Position numbers and translations under genes: made by a program
In this document: positions 44,249 through 55,129 of the stretch, in pieces
How the letters are laid out: each line of letters starts with the position of its first letter
How positions within the stretch are numbered: the stretch's first letter is position 1
NCBI RefSeq assembly: GCF_003610895.1
Contig: NZ_MCAS01000012.1
Coordinates: 124,001 to 188,000, forward strand
Reading direction: 5' to 3'
DNA length: 64,000 bases
From: Paraburkholderia fungorum
GTDB taxonomy: Bacteria; Pseudomonadota; Gammaproteobacteria; Burkholderiales; Burkholderiaceae
Notes under the pieces: generated by a model
Databases searched by the model: none
Told to the model about the DNA's origin: nothing
What the model saw: only the letters and a program-made list of their open reading frames with translations

Positions 44249-45745
44249 ATGGAAACGAATTCCGCCGTCGACGGCGCAGTAGCCGGGACGACCACGCAAC
44301 TGAGCGAGCTGAGCCTGCTTGACCGTATCGTTCAGGAAGGCAACATGGCCGTCGAGCCTTCACAAGGCGTCTACGCAAAGAAATTGATTGGTCAGCTCGC
44401 GTCGCAGATTCTCGACGAAGGCATGCGCACGAGCCCGGACAAGAGCGTCGTGGCGATGATCCACGAGCGTGTCGCCGAAATCGACCGCCTGTTGACCGAC
44501 CAGATGAATGCGATCATGCACGACCCCGCATTCCAGGCGCTCGAAGGCTCATGGAGCGGCATGCACGACATGGTGTACGGCACCGAAACGGGCACCAATC
44601 TCAAGCTGCGCTTGCTCAACGTCTCGAAGAAGGATCTGCTCAAGGATCTCGAGTCGGCTGTCGATCACGATATGAGCGTGCTGTTCAAGAAGGTCTACGA
44701 AGAAGAGTACGGCACGTTCGGCGGCCATCCGTATTCGCTGCTGATCGGCGACTACTCGTTCGGCCGCCATCCACAGGATGTCGCGCTGCTGGAGCGCATC
44801 TCCCGCGTGGCCGCGGCAGCCCATGCGCCGTTCATTGCAGCGGCCGCGCCAAGCCTCTTCGACATCAAGGCGTATACCGAACTCGGCGTCACGCGCGATC
44901 TGTCGAAAATCTTCGAAAGCGCTGAACTGGCAACCTGGCGCAGCTTCCGGGAGTCCGAAGATTCGCGCTATGTCTCCCTGGTCCTGCCGAGCTACGCCGC
45001 GCGTCTGCCATATGGCGCGAGGACGAAACCCGTCGAATCGTTCAATTTCGAGGAGGATGTCGACGGCACCGATCATGGCAAGTATCTGTGGGCGAATTCG
45101 GCCTACCAGCTCGGTCTGCGCATCACCGATGCCTTCGCGAAATACAGCTGGGCGACCGCGATCCGCGGCGTGGAAGGCGGCGGCAAGGTAGACGGTATCG
45201 CTGCGCATGCCTACAAGACCAGCGAAGGCGATGTCGCCCTCAAGTGTCCGACGGAAGTGACCATCACGGATCGCCGCGAGAAGGAACTGAGCGATCTGGG
45301 CTTCATCTCGCTCGTGAACTCCAAGGGCTCGAACTACGCCGCGTTCTTTGGCGGCCAGACGGTGAACAAGCCTGCGGTCTACAACAAGGATGCCGCCAAC
45401 GCCAATGCGCAACTGTCGGCGCGCCTGCCGTTCGTGCTGGCGGCGTCACGCTTCGCGCATTACATCAAGGCCATCATGCGCGACAAGGTGGGGAGTTTTC
45501 AGACCCGCGCCGATATCGAGAACTACCTGAACAACTGGATCGCCGATTACGTGCTGATCAATCCCTCGGCATCGCAGGCGCAAAAGGCCCGCTTTCCGCT
45601 GGGCGAAGCCCGGGTGGACGTCACCGAGGTGCCGGGCAAGCCGGGCGCCTATCGTGCGACGTGTTTCCTGAAGCCGCACTTCCAGATGGAAGAGCTGACC
45701 GCCTCGATCCGTCTGGTGGCGGATCTCCCGGAAGCCGCAGCCTGA
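44249..45745 (+). CDS. tssC: TssC (VipB), T6SS contractile sheath large subunit
   Basis: A 498-residue sheath protein with the characteristic segments FQALEGSWSGMHDMVYGTET, LLIGDYSFGRHPQDVALLE, FRESEDSRYVSLVLPSYAAR and GAYRATCFLKPHFQMEELTA. Length is typical (about 490-500). The ATG at 44249 follows AAGGG by eight bases; a GTG three codons earlier is possible. It is 51 bases after tssB. Confidence 0.97.
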   Translation: METNSAVDGAVAGTTTQLSELSLLDRIVQEGNMAVEPSQGVYAKKLIGQLASQILDEGMRTSPDKSVVAMIHERVAEIDRLLTDQMNAIMHDPAFQALEGSWSGMHDMVYGTETGTNLKLRLLNVSKKDLLKDLESAVDHDMSVLFKKVYEEEYGTFGGHPYSLLIGDYSFGRHPQDVALLERISRVAAAAHAPFIAAAAPSLFDIKAYTELGVTRDLSKIFESAELATWRSFRESEDSRYVSLVLPSYAARLPYGARTKPVESFNFEEDVDGTDHGKYLWANSAYQLGLRITDAFAKYSWATAIRGVEGGGKVDGIAAHAYKTSEGDVALKCPTEVTITDRREKELSDLGFISLVNSKGSNYAAFFGGQTVNKPAVYNKDAANANAQLSARLPFVLAASRFAHYIKAIMRDKVGSFQTRADIENYLNNWIADYVLINPSASQAQKARFPLGEARVDVTEVPGKPGAYRATCFLKPHFQMEELTASIRLVADLPEAAA

Positions 45746-45812
45746 CGCGTGATGTGCGGCCGCGCGCCGCACATCGTTCCGTACACCGTACATTTTTATC
45801 TCAAGATCAGTC

Positions 45813-46304
45813 ATGGATACCATCATTCTGCAAATCAAGGATATCAAGGGCAACTCGTTGATCGACGGCTTCGCCAATGGCATCCAGCTCATGTCGTTTT
45901 CTCACGGCGTGTCGATGCCGATGGGCCGCGACACGTCGAACACGGAGCGCACGCTGGGGCGTCCCTCGTTTTCCGAAGTGCAGGTCAGCAAGATCACCGA
46001 CCAGTCGACGCCGGCGCTCTATAGCGCCTGCGCGGCGGGCACCAAGCTCGGCGATGCGACGATTTCAATCGGTCGTAACGAAGCCGGCAAGTTCATGCTG
46101 CAGATGAAGTACGTGCTCGCCAATGCGATGATCGGCAACGTGAGCACGAGCGGCGGCGGCTCGGACATGATGGATTCGCTGTCGATCAATTTCTCGCAGA
46201 TCACGTCGCAATACACCCAGCAGAAGACGGACTCGACGAAGAAGGGTACCGCTTCGTTCGGTTGGGATCTGTCGACCAACAAGGCTGCGACGCCCAAAGG
46301 CTGA
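45813..46304 (+). CDS. hcp: Hcp (TssD), T6SS inner tube protein
   Basis: A 163-residue protein that stacks as hexameric rings inside the sheath and is exported. Family pattern: DTIILQIKDIKGNSLIDGFA, MSFSHGVSMPMGRDTSNTER, RPSFSEVQVSKITDQSTPAL. No C-terminal effector extension is present. It lies between tssC and tssE as in many T6SS clusters. Confidence 0.96.
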   Translation: MDTIILQIKDIKGNSLIDGFANGIQLMSFSHGVSMPMGRDTSNTERTLGRPSFSEVQVSKITDQSTPALYSACAAGTKLGDATISIGRNEAGKFMLQMKYVLANAMIGNVSTSGGGSDMMDSLSINFSQITSQYTQQKTDSTKKGTASFGWDLSTNKAATPKG

Positions 46305-46336
46305 CGCGACGTTGCCCGCGCTTCAACGGGCGGCAT

Positions 46337-46822
46337 ATGAGCCGCCCGTCGATCTGTTTCTACGACATGCCGACCATGAACCATCGCTATCCTGTCCCGC
46401 TGTTCGAGCGTTTCGCGAACGACGCCAATGCCTCGCTGCCGGGAGAGGATTCGCTTCGTCAATCGATCGCACGCGAGCTGATGCGTCTGCTCAACACGCG
46501 CTCGCATCTGACGATGGAGGCGTTCGCGCACTGCGATGGCACGGTGACCGATTACGGCGTGCCGGATTTTTCAGAACGCTCGCTGCGCTCGGGCGAGGAT
46601 CGCGACGCGATTGCCGCCGCCGTCAGCCGCGCGGTCACGCTATTCGAGCCACGTCTTGTCGGCGTGAAGGTGTCGTTTTCCTTCCCGCCAGGGCGTGAGC
46701 AGTATCCCGTGCTGACCGTCGCCGGACGCCTGAATGTCGGCCCGTCGGTCGACCATGTGTCGTTCGAACTGGAGACCGTCAGCCGCGATGTCGTCGATGC
46801 GCGCTGGACGGAGCTTGCGTGA
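46337..46822 (+). CDS. tssE: TssE, T6SS baseplate gp25-like protein
   Basis: A 161-residue baseplate component related to phage T4 gp25. It has PVPLFERFANDANA, SIARELMRLLNTRSHLTM, YGVPDFSERSLRSGEDRDAI and the C-terminal EPRLVGVKVSFSF. ATGs at 46367 and 46376 are alternative starts, because no strong ribosome site precedes 46337. One base separates its stop from the tssF start. Confidence 0.92.
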   Translation: MSRPSICFYDMPTMNHRYPVPLFERFANDANASLPGEDSLRQSIARELMRLLNTRSHLTMEAFAHCDGTVTDYGVPDFSERSLRSGEDRDAIAAAVSRAVTLFEPRLVGVKVSFSFPPGREQYPVLTVAGRLNVGPSVDHVSFELETVSRDVVDARWTELA

Positions 46823-46823
46823 C

Positions 46824-48584
46824 ATGGCGCCGGACGACATCCTTCAATACTACAAACGCGAGCTCGCCTATCTGCGAACCGAGGGGGCTTCGTTCGCGCA
46901 ACGTTATCCGAAGATCGCGACCAGGCTCGCGTTGCACGGCACGGAGTCGCTCGATCCGCACACCGAGCGTTTGATCGAGGCAACGGCCTTTCTCGCCGCG
47001 CGCGTGCATCGCGACCTCGATCAGACGTTCCCGCAGATCGCGGGTGCGTTGCTCGACAATGTCTGTCCTTCGCTGGTGCAGGCCATTCCGTCGATGACGG
47101 TCGCACAGTTCGAACTCGATTCGTCGCAGGGCAAGGTGACGGCGGGGTTTCGCGTACCGCGCCATACGGGTCTCTCCGCCCGCACGGAAGGCGGTGACGC
47201 ATGCCGTTTCCGCACGGCATGGGACACAGTGCTTTGGCCGTTGAAGATCACGTACGCGGGCTTGGGCGAAGATGCGACGCTGCGCCTGAAGCTCGAATGC
47301 GAGGCGGGCGTCGACTTTTCCGAACTGGAACTGACTCAGTTGCGCCTCCATCTGTGCGGCGACTGGATGGTGACGATGCCGCTTTACGAGCTGCTGGTGT
47401 CGTCGGTCACGGGTGTTTCCGTGCACGCCGCACAGAGGCCTGTCGTGAGGCTTGGACCGTCCGCGTTACGCGAGGTCGGCTACGCGGACGAGGACAGCGT
47501 GTTGCCGCAGCCGCCGCATGCGCATCCCGCTTACGGGCTGATGCAGGAATACTTCGCCTTTCCGCGCAAGTTTCATTTCTTCGATCTGACCTTGCCGGCG
47601 GGATCGTGCGGCGTGGGGCGCACCTGCGAGATCGTGCTGCAGCTCGAGCGCATGCCGCGCGGGCTCGGCATGCTCAGCGCCCAGCATTTCCGGCTCGGAT
47701 GTGTGCCTATCGTCAATCTGTTCGCGCAGACCAGCGAGCCGATCGTGGTCGATCGGCGCAATTACGAATATCTGCTGGTCGCCGATCAGAAGCGCCAGGC
47801 CATCACCGAGATTCATTCGATCGTTTCGGTGGTCGCATCCGATCCTGTGACGGATCGGGCGACGAGCCTGCCGTGCTTCACGGCAGTCGATCGTTTCGAT
47901 CCGGCGGGTGAAGGAGACGCTGCCATGTTCTGGTCGGCGCGCCGTGAGCACAGCCTGCGCGGCAACGTGCCGGGTGTGGAAACATGGATGAGTTTTATCG
48001 ACGGGGACACGGCTAACCAGTCCGATACGCCCGTGGTGTATGTGAACGCGCTCTGCACCAACCGGCGCCTCGCCGAGCATGTGCCTGTGGGGGCGCGCAT
48101 GCTGGTCGAGCGGGTGTCGCAGAACGTACGTGTGCGTTGTCTCTATGAACCGACGGCGCAGCGCAACCCGCCGCTCGGGAGCGAGACGCTGTGGCGCCTC
48201 GTGTCGCTGCTCACGCGCAACTACCACTCGCTCGTAAGCGGGGCGACAGGCAAGCGCGAACTGCAGGAGATGTTGCGTCTATTCGCCCTGGACGGTACTC
48301 GGGAGCAGGAGCAGATCCGCGGCATCGTCAGCGTGGCCGCGCATAACGTCATGGCCCATGTGGGCAGGGACGCTTGGCGCGGATACTGCGGCGGCACCGA
48401 GGTCAGCGTCGAGTTCGACGCCGATGCGTTCGTCGGCGGCTCGCCGTTGCTGATGGGGGCGGTGCTGGCGCGCTTCTTCGCCATGTACACATCGGTCAAT
48501 TCATTTGTTCGGCTGGTGGTGCGCCGGGGAGACGAGACATGGAAGCGATGGGAGCCGATGACCGGTTGCCAGCAGTTGCTTTGA
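46824..48584 (+). CDS. tssF: TssF, T6SS baseplate protein
   Basis: A 586-residue baseplate wedge protein starting MAPDDILQYYKRELAYLRTE, the usual TssF N-terminus, which fixes the start at 46824. Further family features are FAQRYPKIATRLALHG, PHTERLIEATAFLAARVHRD and, near the end, FVGGSPLLMGAVLARFFAMY. It partners with TssG and overlaps its start by 46 bases. Confidence 0.96.
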   Translation: MAPDDILQYYKRELAYLRTEGASFAQRYPKIATRLALHGTESLDPHTERLIEATAFLAARVHRDLDQTFPQIAGALLDNVCPSLVQAIPSMTVAQFELDSSQGKVTAGFRVPRHTGLSARTEGGDACRFRTAWDTVLWPLKITYAGLGEDATLRLKLECEAGVDFSELELTQLRLHLCGDWMVTMPLYELLVSSVTGVSVHAAQRPVVRLGPSALREVGYADEDSVLPQPPHAHPAYGLMQEYFAFPRKFHFFDLTLPAGSCGVGRTCEIVLQLERMPRGLGMLSAQHFRLGCVPIVNLFAQTSEPIVVDRRNYEYLLVADQKRQAITEIHSIVSVVASDPVTDRATSLPCFTAVDRFDPAGEGDAAMFWSARREHSLRGNVPGVETWMSFIDGDTANQSDTPVVYVNALCTNRRLAEHVPVGARMLVERVSQNVRVRCLYEPTAQRNPPLGSETLWRLVSLLTRNYHSLVSGATGKRELQEMLRLFALDGTREQEQIRGIVSVAAHNVMAHVGRDAWRGYCGGTEVSVEFDADAFVGGSPLLMGAVLARFFAMYTSVNSFVRLVVRRGDETWKRWEPMTGCQQLL

Positions 48585-49732
48585 TCGCCCGGCTTCTTGC
48601 GCGGCCCCAGGGGTTCGACCTGTTTCAGGCCATCCATCTGCTGGAATGCGCGCAGCCCTGGGCGACGGGGCTCGGTCGCGCGGACGGCTCGAATGAGGCC
48701 GTGCGTTTGCAGGGCTTCGTGTCGATGGCGTTCCAGGCAAGCGACATCCACGCGGTGCGCCGCCACGCGTTGCGCGATGGAGCCGTGACGCGCTCAGCGG
48801 AGGAGGTGCTCGCGCACGGTCCTGAAAACGCCGCTTCCTGGGACCGTTCAGGCACTGCCGCTGCGACGGATGACGCCGCGCCCTCGCGTGAGACGTACAC
48901 GGTGAGCACGCCCGTGATGACACTGGCGGGTCACAGCGGGCCGTTGCCGATCGCCTTCACCGAAATGTTGCTGGAGCGGCGCGCTGCCCGTGAGCCGGCA
49001 ATGGCCGATCTGCTCGACATCTTCAATCATCGATTTCTGTCGTTCTTCTATCGTGGCCGCCAGAAGCACGCGCTGGGACTGAGCGCACGCGCGCCCGACG
49101 ACGCACCGCTTGCGGCCAGCCTCGATGCACTCGCTAACCTTGGCCTGCGCGAGGGCAAGCGCGGACCGGACGGTGCGCGTCTGTGGCTGCGGCATGCGGG
49201 ACTGTGCGGCAACGGCTCGCGCTCGATGACAGGGCTGCTCGCGTTGCTGTCCGATCGCCTCGGCATGCGCGTGAGGGGCGCGCAGTTCGTCGGCGGCTGG
49301 CGTGACGTCGATGGGCGGGACAGTCTGCGTCTTGGACGGGCGCAGACAGGCCTCGGTGCGTTGCGGCCCGGCGGCCGGGCCGTTCTTGGACGACGTTGCT
49401 GGGACCAGGCCGCGGGCGTGCGCATCGAATTTCTGGACGTCTCGGTGGAGCAGTTCGGCGCGCTGCTCCCGGGGGGCGAGGCGCACAGGCTGACAGCGTG
49501 GCTCGTGCGGTGTTACCTGCAGCAGGATTTCGACGTGCAGTTCGTCCTGCATCCCGCAGCACGGCGTGAAGCCTGTGCCGTGGGCGCGGCCGGCTTGCGG
49601 CTGGGCTGGACTTCGTGGTTGGCGGCGTCGCGAGACGAAGGTGAGGCGCCCTCGGAGAAGCCCGCGCCAGTGAAGTTCGCCATGCGCGCGGGCGAGGCGC
49701 ACGTTACACGAACCGCGTTGCGACCATCATAA
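48539..49732 (+). CDS. tssG: TssG, T6SS baseplate protein
   Basis: A 397-residue baseplate protein with the opening LLARPQGFDLFQAIHLLECA, the conserved TPVMTLAGHSGPLPIAFTEM and LLDIFNHRFLSFFYRG, and the late segment DQAAGVRIEFLDV. It starts inside tssF at ATG 48539 with GGGGAGA upstream. Upstream codons in this frame are a shadow of tssF. Length is somewhat above the usual 330-360 because of an Ala/Glu-rich insert near residue 95. Confidence 0.94.
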   Translation: MEAMGADDRLPAVALIARLLARPQGFDLFQAIHLLECAQPWATGLGRADGSNEAVRLQGFVSMAFQASDIHAVRRHALRDGAVTRSAEEVLAHGPENAASWDRSGTAAATDDAAPSRETYTVSTPVMTLAGHSGPLPIAFTEMLLERRAAREPAMADLLDIFNHRFLSFFYRGRQKHALGLSARAPDDAPLAASLDALANLGLREGKRGPDGARLWLRHAGLCGNGSRSMTGLLALLSDRLGMRVRGAQFVGGWRDVDGRDSLRLGRAQTGLGALRPGGRAVLGRRCWDQAAGVRIEFLDVSVEQFGALLPGGEAHRLTAWLVRCYLQQDFDVQFVLHPAARREACAVGAAGLRLGWTSWLAASRDEGEAPSEKPAPVKFAMRAGEAHVTRTALRPS

Positions 49733-49756
49733 AGATCAATACCGATCAACACGAAT

Positions 49757-52459
49757 ATGGACATCGATATCCGCACGCTGCTGAGCCGTCTGAACCCGGC
49801 ATGCAAGCACGCAATGGAACAGGCCGCGCAACTCTGCGTACGGCAGACGCACTACAACGTGGACGTCGAGCACCTGCTGTTGCAACTGCTCGAATCGGAC
49901 GCGCCCGATCTGCGGGCGATTCTCGAGCGCTTCAACATTTCCACCGCCGACGTGACCGAGTCGCTGCAAAACACCGTCGATCAGTTCAAGCGAGGGAATG
50001 GCCGAACGCCGGCCCTGTCGCCGAATTTCTCGCCGCTGTTCCAGGAGGCATGGCTGCTCAGTTCGATGCTGCTTGGCGAACAGCAGATACGCTCGGGCAC
50101 GATCGTGCTGGCGCTGCTCGAACTGGATAGCATGCGCGGGCTGCTGCTCGACTCCGTGCCGACCATGCTGAAGATTCCGCGCTCCGCGCTGCGCGATGCG
50201 CTGCCGGCACTGGTGGCGAACTCATCCGAAGACGGCGGCGGCCGGGCTGCGCCGCAAACGGCCGTCACGGGCGCCGCAAGCGTGCCGGCGGGTGTCGTGC
50301 CGCAGGCGATGCCCGCCATGACCGCCAACAGCGGTGGCCGTCCTTCCGCGCTCGCACAGTACACCGTCGACATGACCGCACTCGCGCGTGAAGGTGCGAG
50401 CGATCCGATCTGCGGACGCGATGCGGAGATTCGTCAACTGATCGACGTGCTGCTGCGACGCCGTCAGAACAACCCGATCCTGACGGGCGAGGCCGGTGTC
50501 GGCAAAACGGCCGTCGTCGAAGGTTTCGCGCAGCGCGTGGTGTCGGGCGAGGTGCCGCCCGCGCTCGCCAATGTTTGCGTGCGTTCGCTCGATCTTGCGT
50601 TGCTTCAGGCGGGCGCCGGGGTCAAGGGCGAATTCGAGAACAGGCTGAAATCGGTCATTTCGGAAGTCAAGGCTTCGCCCGTCCCGGTGATTCTTTTCAT
50701 CGACGAGGCCCATCAACTGATCGGCGCGGGCGGCAGCGAAGGCCAGGGCGACGCAGCGAACCTGCTCAAGCCCGCGCTTGCGCGCGGCGAACTGCGCACG
50801 ATCGCCGCGACCACCTGGGCGGAATACAAGAAGTATGTCGAGCGCGATCCCGCTCTCGCGCGACGCTTCCAGGTTGTGAAGGTCGAAGAGCCGAGCGAGC
50901 CTGTCGCCATTGAAATGCTGCGCGGCATGGTTCAGAAGCTTGAAGCGCATCACGGCGTAGAGATTCTTGACGAGGCCGTGCGCGACGCCGTGAAGCTGTC
51001 GCATCGCTATATCTCGGGCAGGCAGTTGCCGGACAAGGCCGTCAGCGTGCTCGATACGGCATGCGCGCGGGTGGCGCTCGGCCAGAGCGGCGTACCGGAA
51101 GAGATCGAAGCGCTGGGGCGCGCGATCGACTCCGCGGAAAACCAGTTGCGCATTCTGCGTCACGAAGCGGCTACGGGTGCCGATCGCTCGGATGCTATCG
51201 CGGTACTCGTCCGTCAGCTCGACGAACAGCGGGCGCAGCGCGCCGGCCTGAACGAGAAACTGGTTACCGAGAAGCGCGTCGTCGACGAAATTCTGGCGTG
51301 GCGGCGCAAGATCGCCCGCACGCTGACCGAGCCTCAGGCAGCCGGCGAAGAAGACAGCGAGTCGCTGGCGGCCAATCTCCGGCGCCTCGAAAAAGGCCTG
51401 GAAGCGGTGCGCAACGATGAGCCGATGGTGCCCGTGTGCGTCGATTCCACCGTGGTCGCCAAGGTGATTTCAGGCTGGACGGGGATCCCCGTCGGCGACA
51501 TGCTTGCCGACGAACTCCACACGGTTCTCTACTTGCACGAGAAGCTGGCGGCACGCGTGGTGGGCCAGGATGAGGCGCTCGATGCGATCGCGCGGCGGGT
51601 GCGGACGTTTCGCGCGGATCTCGACGATCCGGGCAAGCCCGTCGGCGTCTTCCTGCTGGTTGGCCCGAGCGGCGTGGGCAAGACTGAGACGGCCGCCGCG
51701 CTCGCCGACATGCTGTACGGCGGCGAGCGCAACATGATTACCGTGAACATGTCCGAATTCCAGGAGGCGCATAGCGTCTCCGGCCTGAAGGGCGCGCCCC
51801 CGGGTTACGTCGGCTACGGCCGCGGTGGCGTGCTGACGGAAGCGGTACGGCGGCGTCCCTACAGCGTCGTGCTGCTGGATGAAATGGAGAAGGCCCATCC
51901 CGATGTGCTCGAACTGTTTTTTCAGGTGTTCGACAAAGGCGTGATGGAGGACGGCGAGGGCATCTCGATCGACTTCAGGAACACACTGATCCTGCTGACT
52001 TCGAATGCCGCCCAGGACGTCATCACGGAAGCGAGTCAGGGCGGCCGCCGTCCGCCTCCCGCGGAACTGATCGAGCGTCTGCGGCCCGCGCTGCTCAAGC
52101 AGTTCAGTCCGGCGTTTCTTGGCCGCATGGTGCTGGTGCCGTACTACCACCTGGGCGATGCGCAGATCACAGCGATCGTGAACCTGAAATTGGGGCGGCT
52201 TGCCGAGCGTTTTGCGCGCAACCATCACGCGCAACTGACGTGGGACGACCGGTTCGCGCAGATCATCACCGAGCGCTGCAAGGAGGTGGACAGCGGCGCG
52301 CGCAATGTTGATCACATTCTGACGCAATACGTGCTGCCCGAACTGGCGCGCGAGGTGCTCGAACGCATTTCGATGGCGAAGCCGTTCGGCGCGGTGCACC
52401 TCGATTTCGCACCGGACGGCAGCGTCAGCTTCCGTTTCGCGGCCGGCGGGGAGACCTGA
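49757..52459 (+). CDS. clpV: ClpV (TssH), AAA+ ATPase that recycles the T6SS sheath
   Basis: A 900-residue unfoldase. The N-domain is at 1-160 and binds the TssC N-terminus. The first AAA+ module has Walker [14 protein letters not shown] near 245 and Walker B ILFIDEAH. The second has [14 protein letters not shown] near 636 and [14 protein letters not shown]. Both sites look intact. It disassembles contracted sheath for reuse. It lies 24 bases after tssG and two bases before vgrG. Confidence 0.96.
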   Translation: MDIDIRTLLSRLNPACKHAMEQAAQLCVRQTHYNVDVEHLLLQLLESDAPDLRAILERFNISTADVTESLQNTVDQFKRGNGRTPALSPNFSPLFQEAWLLSSMLLGEQQIRSGTIVLALLELDSMRGLLLDSVPTMLKIPRSALRDALPALVANSSEDGGGRAAPQTAVTGAASVPAGVVPQAMPAMTANSGGRPSALAQYTVDMTALAREGASDPICGRDAEIRQLIDVLLRRRQNNPILTGEAGVGKTAVVEGFAQRVVSGEVPPALANVCVRSLDLALLQAGAGVKGEFENRLKSVISEVKASPVPVILFIDEAHQLIGAGGSEGQGDAANLLKPALARGELRTIAATTWAEYKKYVERDPALARRFQVVKVEEPSEPVAIEMLRGMVQKLEAHHGVEILDEAVRDAVKLSHRYISGRQLPDKAVSVLDTACARVALGQSGVPEEIEALGRAIDSAENQLRILRHEAATGADRSDAIAVLVRQLDEQRAQRAGLNEKLVTEKRVVDEILAWRRKIARTLTEPQAAGEEDSESLAANLRRLEKGLEAVRNDEPMVPVCVDSTVVAKVISGWTGIPVGDMLADELHTVLYLHEKLAARVVGQDEALDAIARRVRTFRADLDDPGKPVGVFLLVGPSGVGKTETAAALADMLYGGERNMITVNMSEFQEAHSVSGLKGAPPGYVGYGRGGVLTEAVRRRPYSVVLLDEMEKAHPDVLELFFQVFDKGVMEDGEGISIDFRNTLILLTSNAAQDVITEASQGGRRPPPAELIERLRPALLKQFSPAFLGRMVLVPYYHLGDAQITAIVNLKLGRLAERFARNHHAQLTWDDRFAQIITERCKEVDSGARNVDHILTQYVLPELAREVLERISMAKPFGAVHLDFAPDGSVSFRFAAGGET

Positions 52460-52460
52460 C

Positions 52461-54362
52461 GTGCAAACCGCCAACGCGACGCAGGCGGGCAGCCTGCTTT
52501 CGATCAGCACGCCCTTCGGCAAGGACGTCCTGCTGCTCGACGGCCTGAGCGGACGCGAAGCGATTTCGATGCCGTTCCATTTCGATCTGCGCATGCGTTC
52601 GGCAAACCTTGCGCTCGACGCGCAGGCGATCGTGGGCAAGAGCGCGACCGTGACTTTGCAGGTGCCGTCGGGCCCGAAGCGCTATATCCACGGCATCGTC
52701 ACGCGTTTTGCGCAGGTCGGCACGGATGCGCAGCATGGTTTCTATACCGCCGAGCTTGCGCCGCGCCTGTGGCTGCTCGGACTCGGGAGCGATCGGGCGA
52801 TCTATCAGAACCTGAGTGCGCTCGACATCGTCGAACAGGTGCTGCAAAAGTTCGGCATCGCGATCGAGCTACGCCTGAAAGGCACGTACGCCGCGCGCGA
52901 ATACTGCGTGCAATACGATGAAAGCGCGTTGCAGTTCATTTCGCGGCTAATGGAAGAGGAGGGCATCTTCTACTTCTTCACGTTCGCCGACGGCGTCCAT
53001 ACCATGGTGCTCGGCGACAGCACCGCTGCGCACAAACCGGGCAAGACCGACTCGCATCTCTGGTACTCCAGCGACTCCGTCGCGCATGGTCAGGTCAACC
53101 GGATCGACGCCTTCGAGATGACGACGGGGCTGGTGGAAGCCGAGCAGATCGTGGCCGACTACGACTACACGACGGCGGCGCTCATGACGGCCAACTCAGC
53201 GGCCGGCAGCGGGCCGGCGAGCGGGACGCGCTATACGTTCCCCGGCGGCTATGCAAAGGCGGCGGACGGCACGCGCACGGCGAAACTGCGGCTCGCGGCG
53301 CATCAACTGGGACAGCGAACGGGGCGTGCCGGCAGCGGAATCTGCACGCTCGCCGCGGGCGCGAGCTTCACGCTGGGCGGCCACGCGAACGCTGCATTCA
53401 ACGTGTCGTACGTGATCTGCGCGGTGTCGCACAGCGCGTCGAACGATCGATATGCCAACGACTTCGACGTTATCCCGGCTTCGGTCGCCTTCCGTGCGCC
53501 GCTCGTGACGCCCAAGCCGAGGGTCGCGGGTACGCACACCGCACTCGTCACCGGCTCGTCCGGCGAAGAAATCTGGACCGATGCGTATGGCCGCATCAAG
53601 CTGAAGTTCCACTGGGACCGTTCGGCCACCGCCAACGAAAGCAGCTCATGCTGGGTGCGCGTTGCGCAGACCGCGGCGGGCAATGGATGGGGTCATCTGT
53701 TTCTGCCGCGAGTGGGCCAGGAGGTCGTTGTGAGCTACGTCGACGGCGATCCCGACCGGCCGCTCGTGACAGGCAGCGTCTACAACCGTCAGGGCACGTT
53801 GCCCGTCGGCCTGCCCGCATCGCAGACGCAAAGCGTGATGCGCTCGCGTTCGTCGAAAGGGGGCACGGCCGGCAACGAAATCCGGATGGACGACAAGCTC
53901 AATAGTGAGGAACTGTATTTTCACGCGCAGAAAGATCTGAATATCGCCGTCGAGAACGCGCTGTCCACGACCGTGATTGCAGGGGCGGAAACGCACGTCG
54001 TGCAAAAAGGCGATCGCACCGTCGACGTGCAGAAGGGCAATGAGACACACAAGGTGAAAGGCACTCGCTCGGTCGATGTGACAGGTGACGAAACCCACAC
54101 GAATCACGCGGCGTTTACGCGCAAAGTCAGCGGCAACTACACGCTGAAGGTGAGCGGCAATCTTGTCATCGATGTGACCGGTTCGATCAGCATCAAGTCA
54201 GGCACGTCGATCCAGAACCAGGCGGGCACGAGCTTCGCCAACAAGGCCGGGACGACGCTTAGCAACGAGGCGTTGCAGGTGGAAAGCAAGGCATCGGCGA
54301 TGCAGACGATCGATGGCGGCACGATGCTTGCGCTCAAGGGCGCGCTGGTCAAGCTCAACTGA
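52461..54362 (+). CDS. vgrG: VgrG (TssI), T6SS spike protein
   Basis: A 633-residue spike protein starting at GTG 52461 with GGGGAGA upstream. The gp27-like base domain (about 1-370) holds AREYCVQYDESALQFISRLM. The gp5-like OB fold has YGRIKLKFHWDR and WGHLFLPRVGQEVVVSYVDG. A C-terminal beta-helix of short repeats (VQKGDRTVDVQKGNETHKV) follows. No extra C-terminal enzyme domain is present, so effectors are likely separate proteins attached through the tip. The next genes are candidates. Confidence 0.96.
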   Translation: MQTANATQAGSLLSISTPFGKDVLLLDGLSGREAISMPFHFDLRMRSANLALDAQAIVGKSATVTLQVPSGPKRYIHGIVTRFAQVGTDAQHGFYTAELAPRLWLLGLGSDRAIYQNLSALDIVEQVLQKFGIAIELRLKGTYAAREYCVQYDESALQFISRLMEEEGIFYFFTFADGVHTMVLGDSTAAHKPGKTDSHLWYSSDSVAHGQVNRIDAFEMTTGLVEAEQIVADYDYTTAALMTANSAAGSGPASGTRYTFPGGYAKAADGTRTAKLRLAAHQLGQRTGRAGSGICTLAAGASFTLGGHANAAFNVSYVICAVSHSASNDRYANDFDVIPASVAFRAPLVTPKPRVAGTHTALVTGSSGEEIWTDAYGRIKLKFHWDRSATANESSSCWVRVAQTAAGNGWGHLFLPRVGQEVVVSYVDGDPDRPLVTGSVYNRQGTLPVGLPASQTQSVMRSRSSKGGTAGNEIRMDDKLNSEELYFHAQKDLNIAVENALSTTVIAGAETHVVQKGDRTVDVQKGNETHKVKGTRSVDVTGDETHTNHAAFTRKVSGNYTLKVSGNLVIDVTGSISIKSGTSIQNQAGTSFANKAGTTLSNEALQVESKASAMQTIDGGTMLALKGALVKLN

Positions 54363-54370
54363 GGCCCGAA

Positions 54371-55129
54371 ATGAGCATATCGCCGTCTGCAGCAGGCTCT
54401 TGCGCCTCCGTCCCTGCACCTGGCCATGGTGCGGCCGATGCATCCGCACAAGCAACGCTCATCGAGACGCGCGACGCGACGGGGCAAGTCGTGAGCCGCA
54501 TGCCGATGCTGGGTGGCGTACCGCACGGGCAGGTGCTCATGTTCGGAGCGGGTGGCGTACCCGCCCTGGAGGCGCACTACGAGCACGGTGTGTTGTCGGG
54601 CAGGGTGCGCACCTTCGACGCGACAGGCGCGGTGCTTCAGGAGGCCGAATACGTGGCGGGGCAGCTTCACGGCACGACGACGACATGGCAGGACGGTCGC
54701 GTCGCGTCACGCCAGCACTACGTGCATGGCGTGCTGCACGGAGCCGCCGTGTCGTACGCGCCATCGGGACTGGCGACCTCGTGGCTCACCTACGAGGCCG
54801 GCAAGCTCACGCGCGAAGCACAGTATCTGCACGAGGGATGCATCGTTCGACGCGCTTCGTACAGCAAAGGCGTTCTCGAAGGCGAGACGCGCGACTATGC
54901 GAGCGGCGGCAAGCTGGTTCAGTCGTCACCCTACAAGGACGGCCTCCTGCATGGCACGGTGCGGCGCTACGGTGCGGATGGCCGCCTGAACGAGGAGCGT
55001 GTCTATGCGCACGGCAAGCCGCTTGGCGAGGCCCGCAAGGTGGCCGGGCCTGCGCCGCAGGACGGCGCGGCGACGGGCGGGCAGCGCCTCGCCAGGCATC
55101 TTGAAAAATGGGTGAAGGGCCGGCCATGA
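54371..55129 (+). CDS. MORN/YwqK-like repeat protein between vgrG and a PAAR-like gene
   Basis: A 252-residue protein built of about seven repeats of roughly 22-24 residues with the pattern Y-x-x-G-x-L-x-G-x-x-x-x-Y, for example YEHGVLSGRVRTFDATG, YSKGVLEGETRDYASGG and YKDGLLHGTVRRYGADG. This is the YwqK/MORN-type beta-repeat. No signal peptide is present. Its stop overlaps the PAAR-like start (ATGA). Position suggests a VgrG- or PAAR-associated adaptor, an effector, or an immunity protein; the sequence alone does not decide. The first 30 residues are low-complexity. Confidence 0.75.
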   Translation: MSISPSAAGSCASVPAPGHGAADASAQATLIETRDATGQVVSRMPMLGGVPHGQVLMFGAGGVPALEAHYEHGVLSGRVRTFDATGAVLQEAEYVAGQLHGTTTTWQDGRVASRQHYVHGVLHGAAVSYAPSGLATSWLTYEAGKLTREAQYLHEGCIVRRASYSKGVLEGETRDYASGGKLVQSSPYKDGLLHGTVRRYGADGRLNEERVYAHGKPLGEARKVAGPAPQDGAATGGQRLARHLEKWVKGRP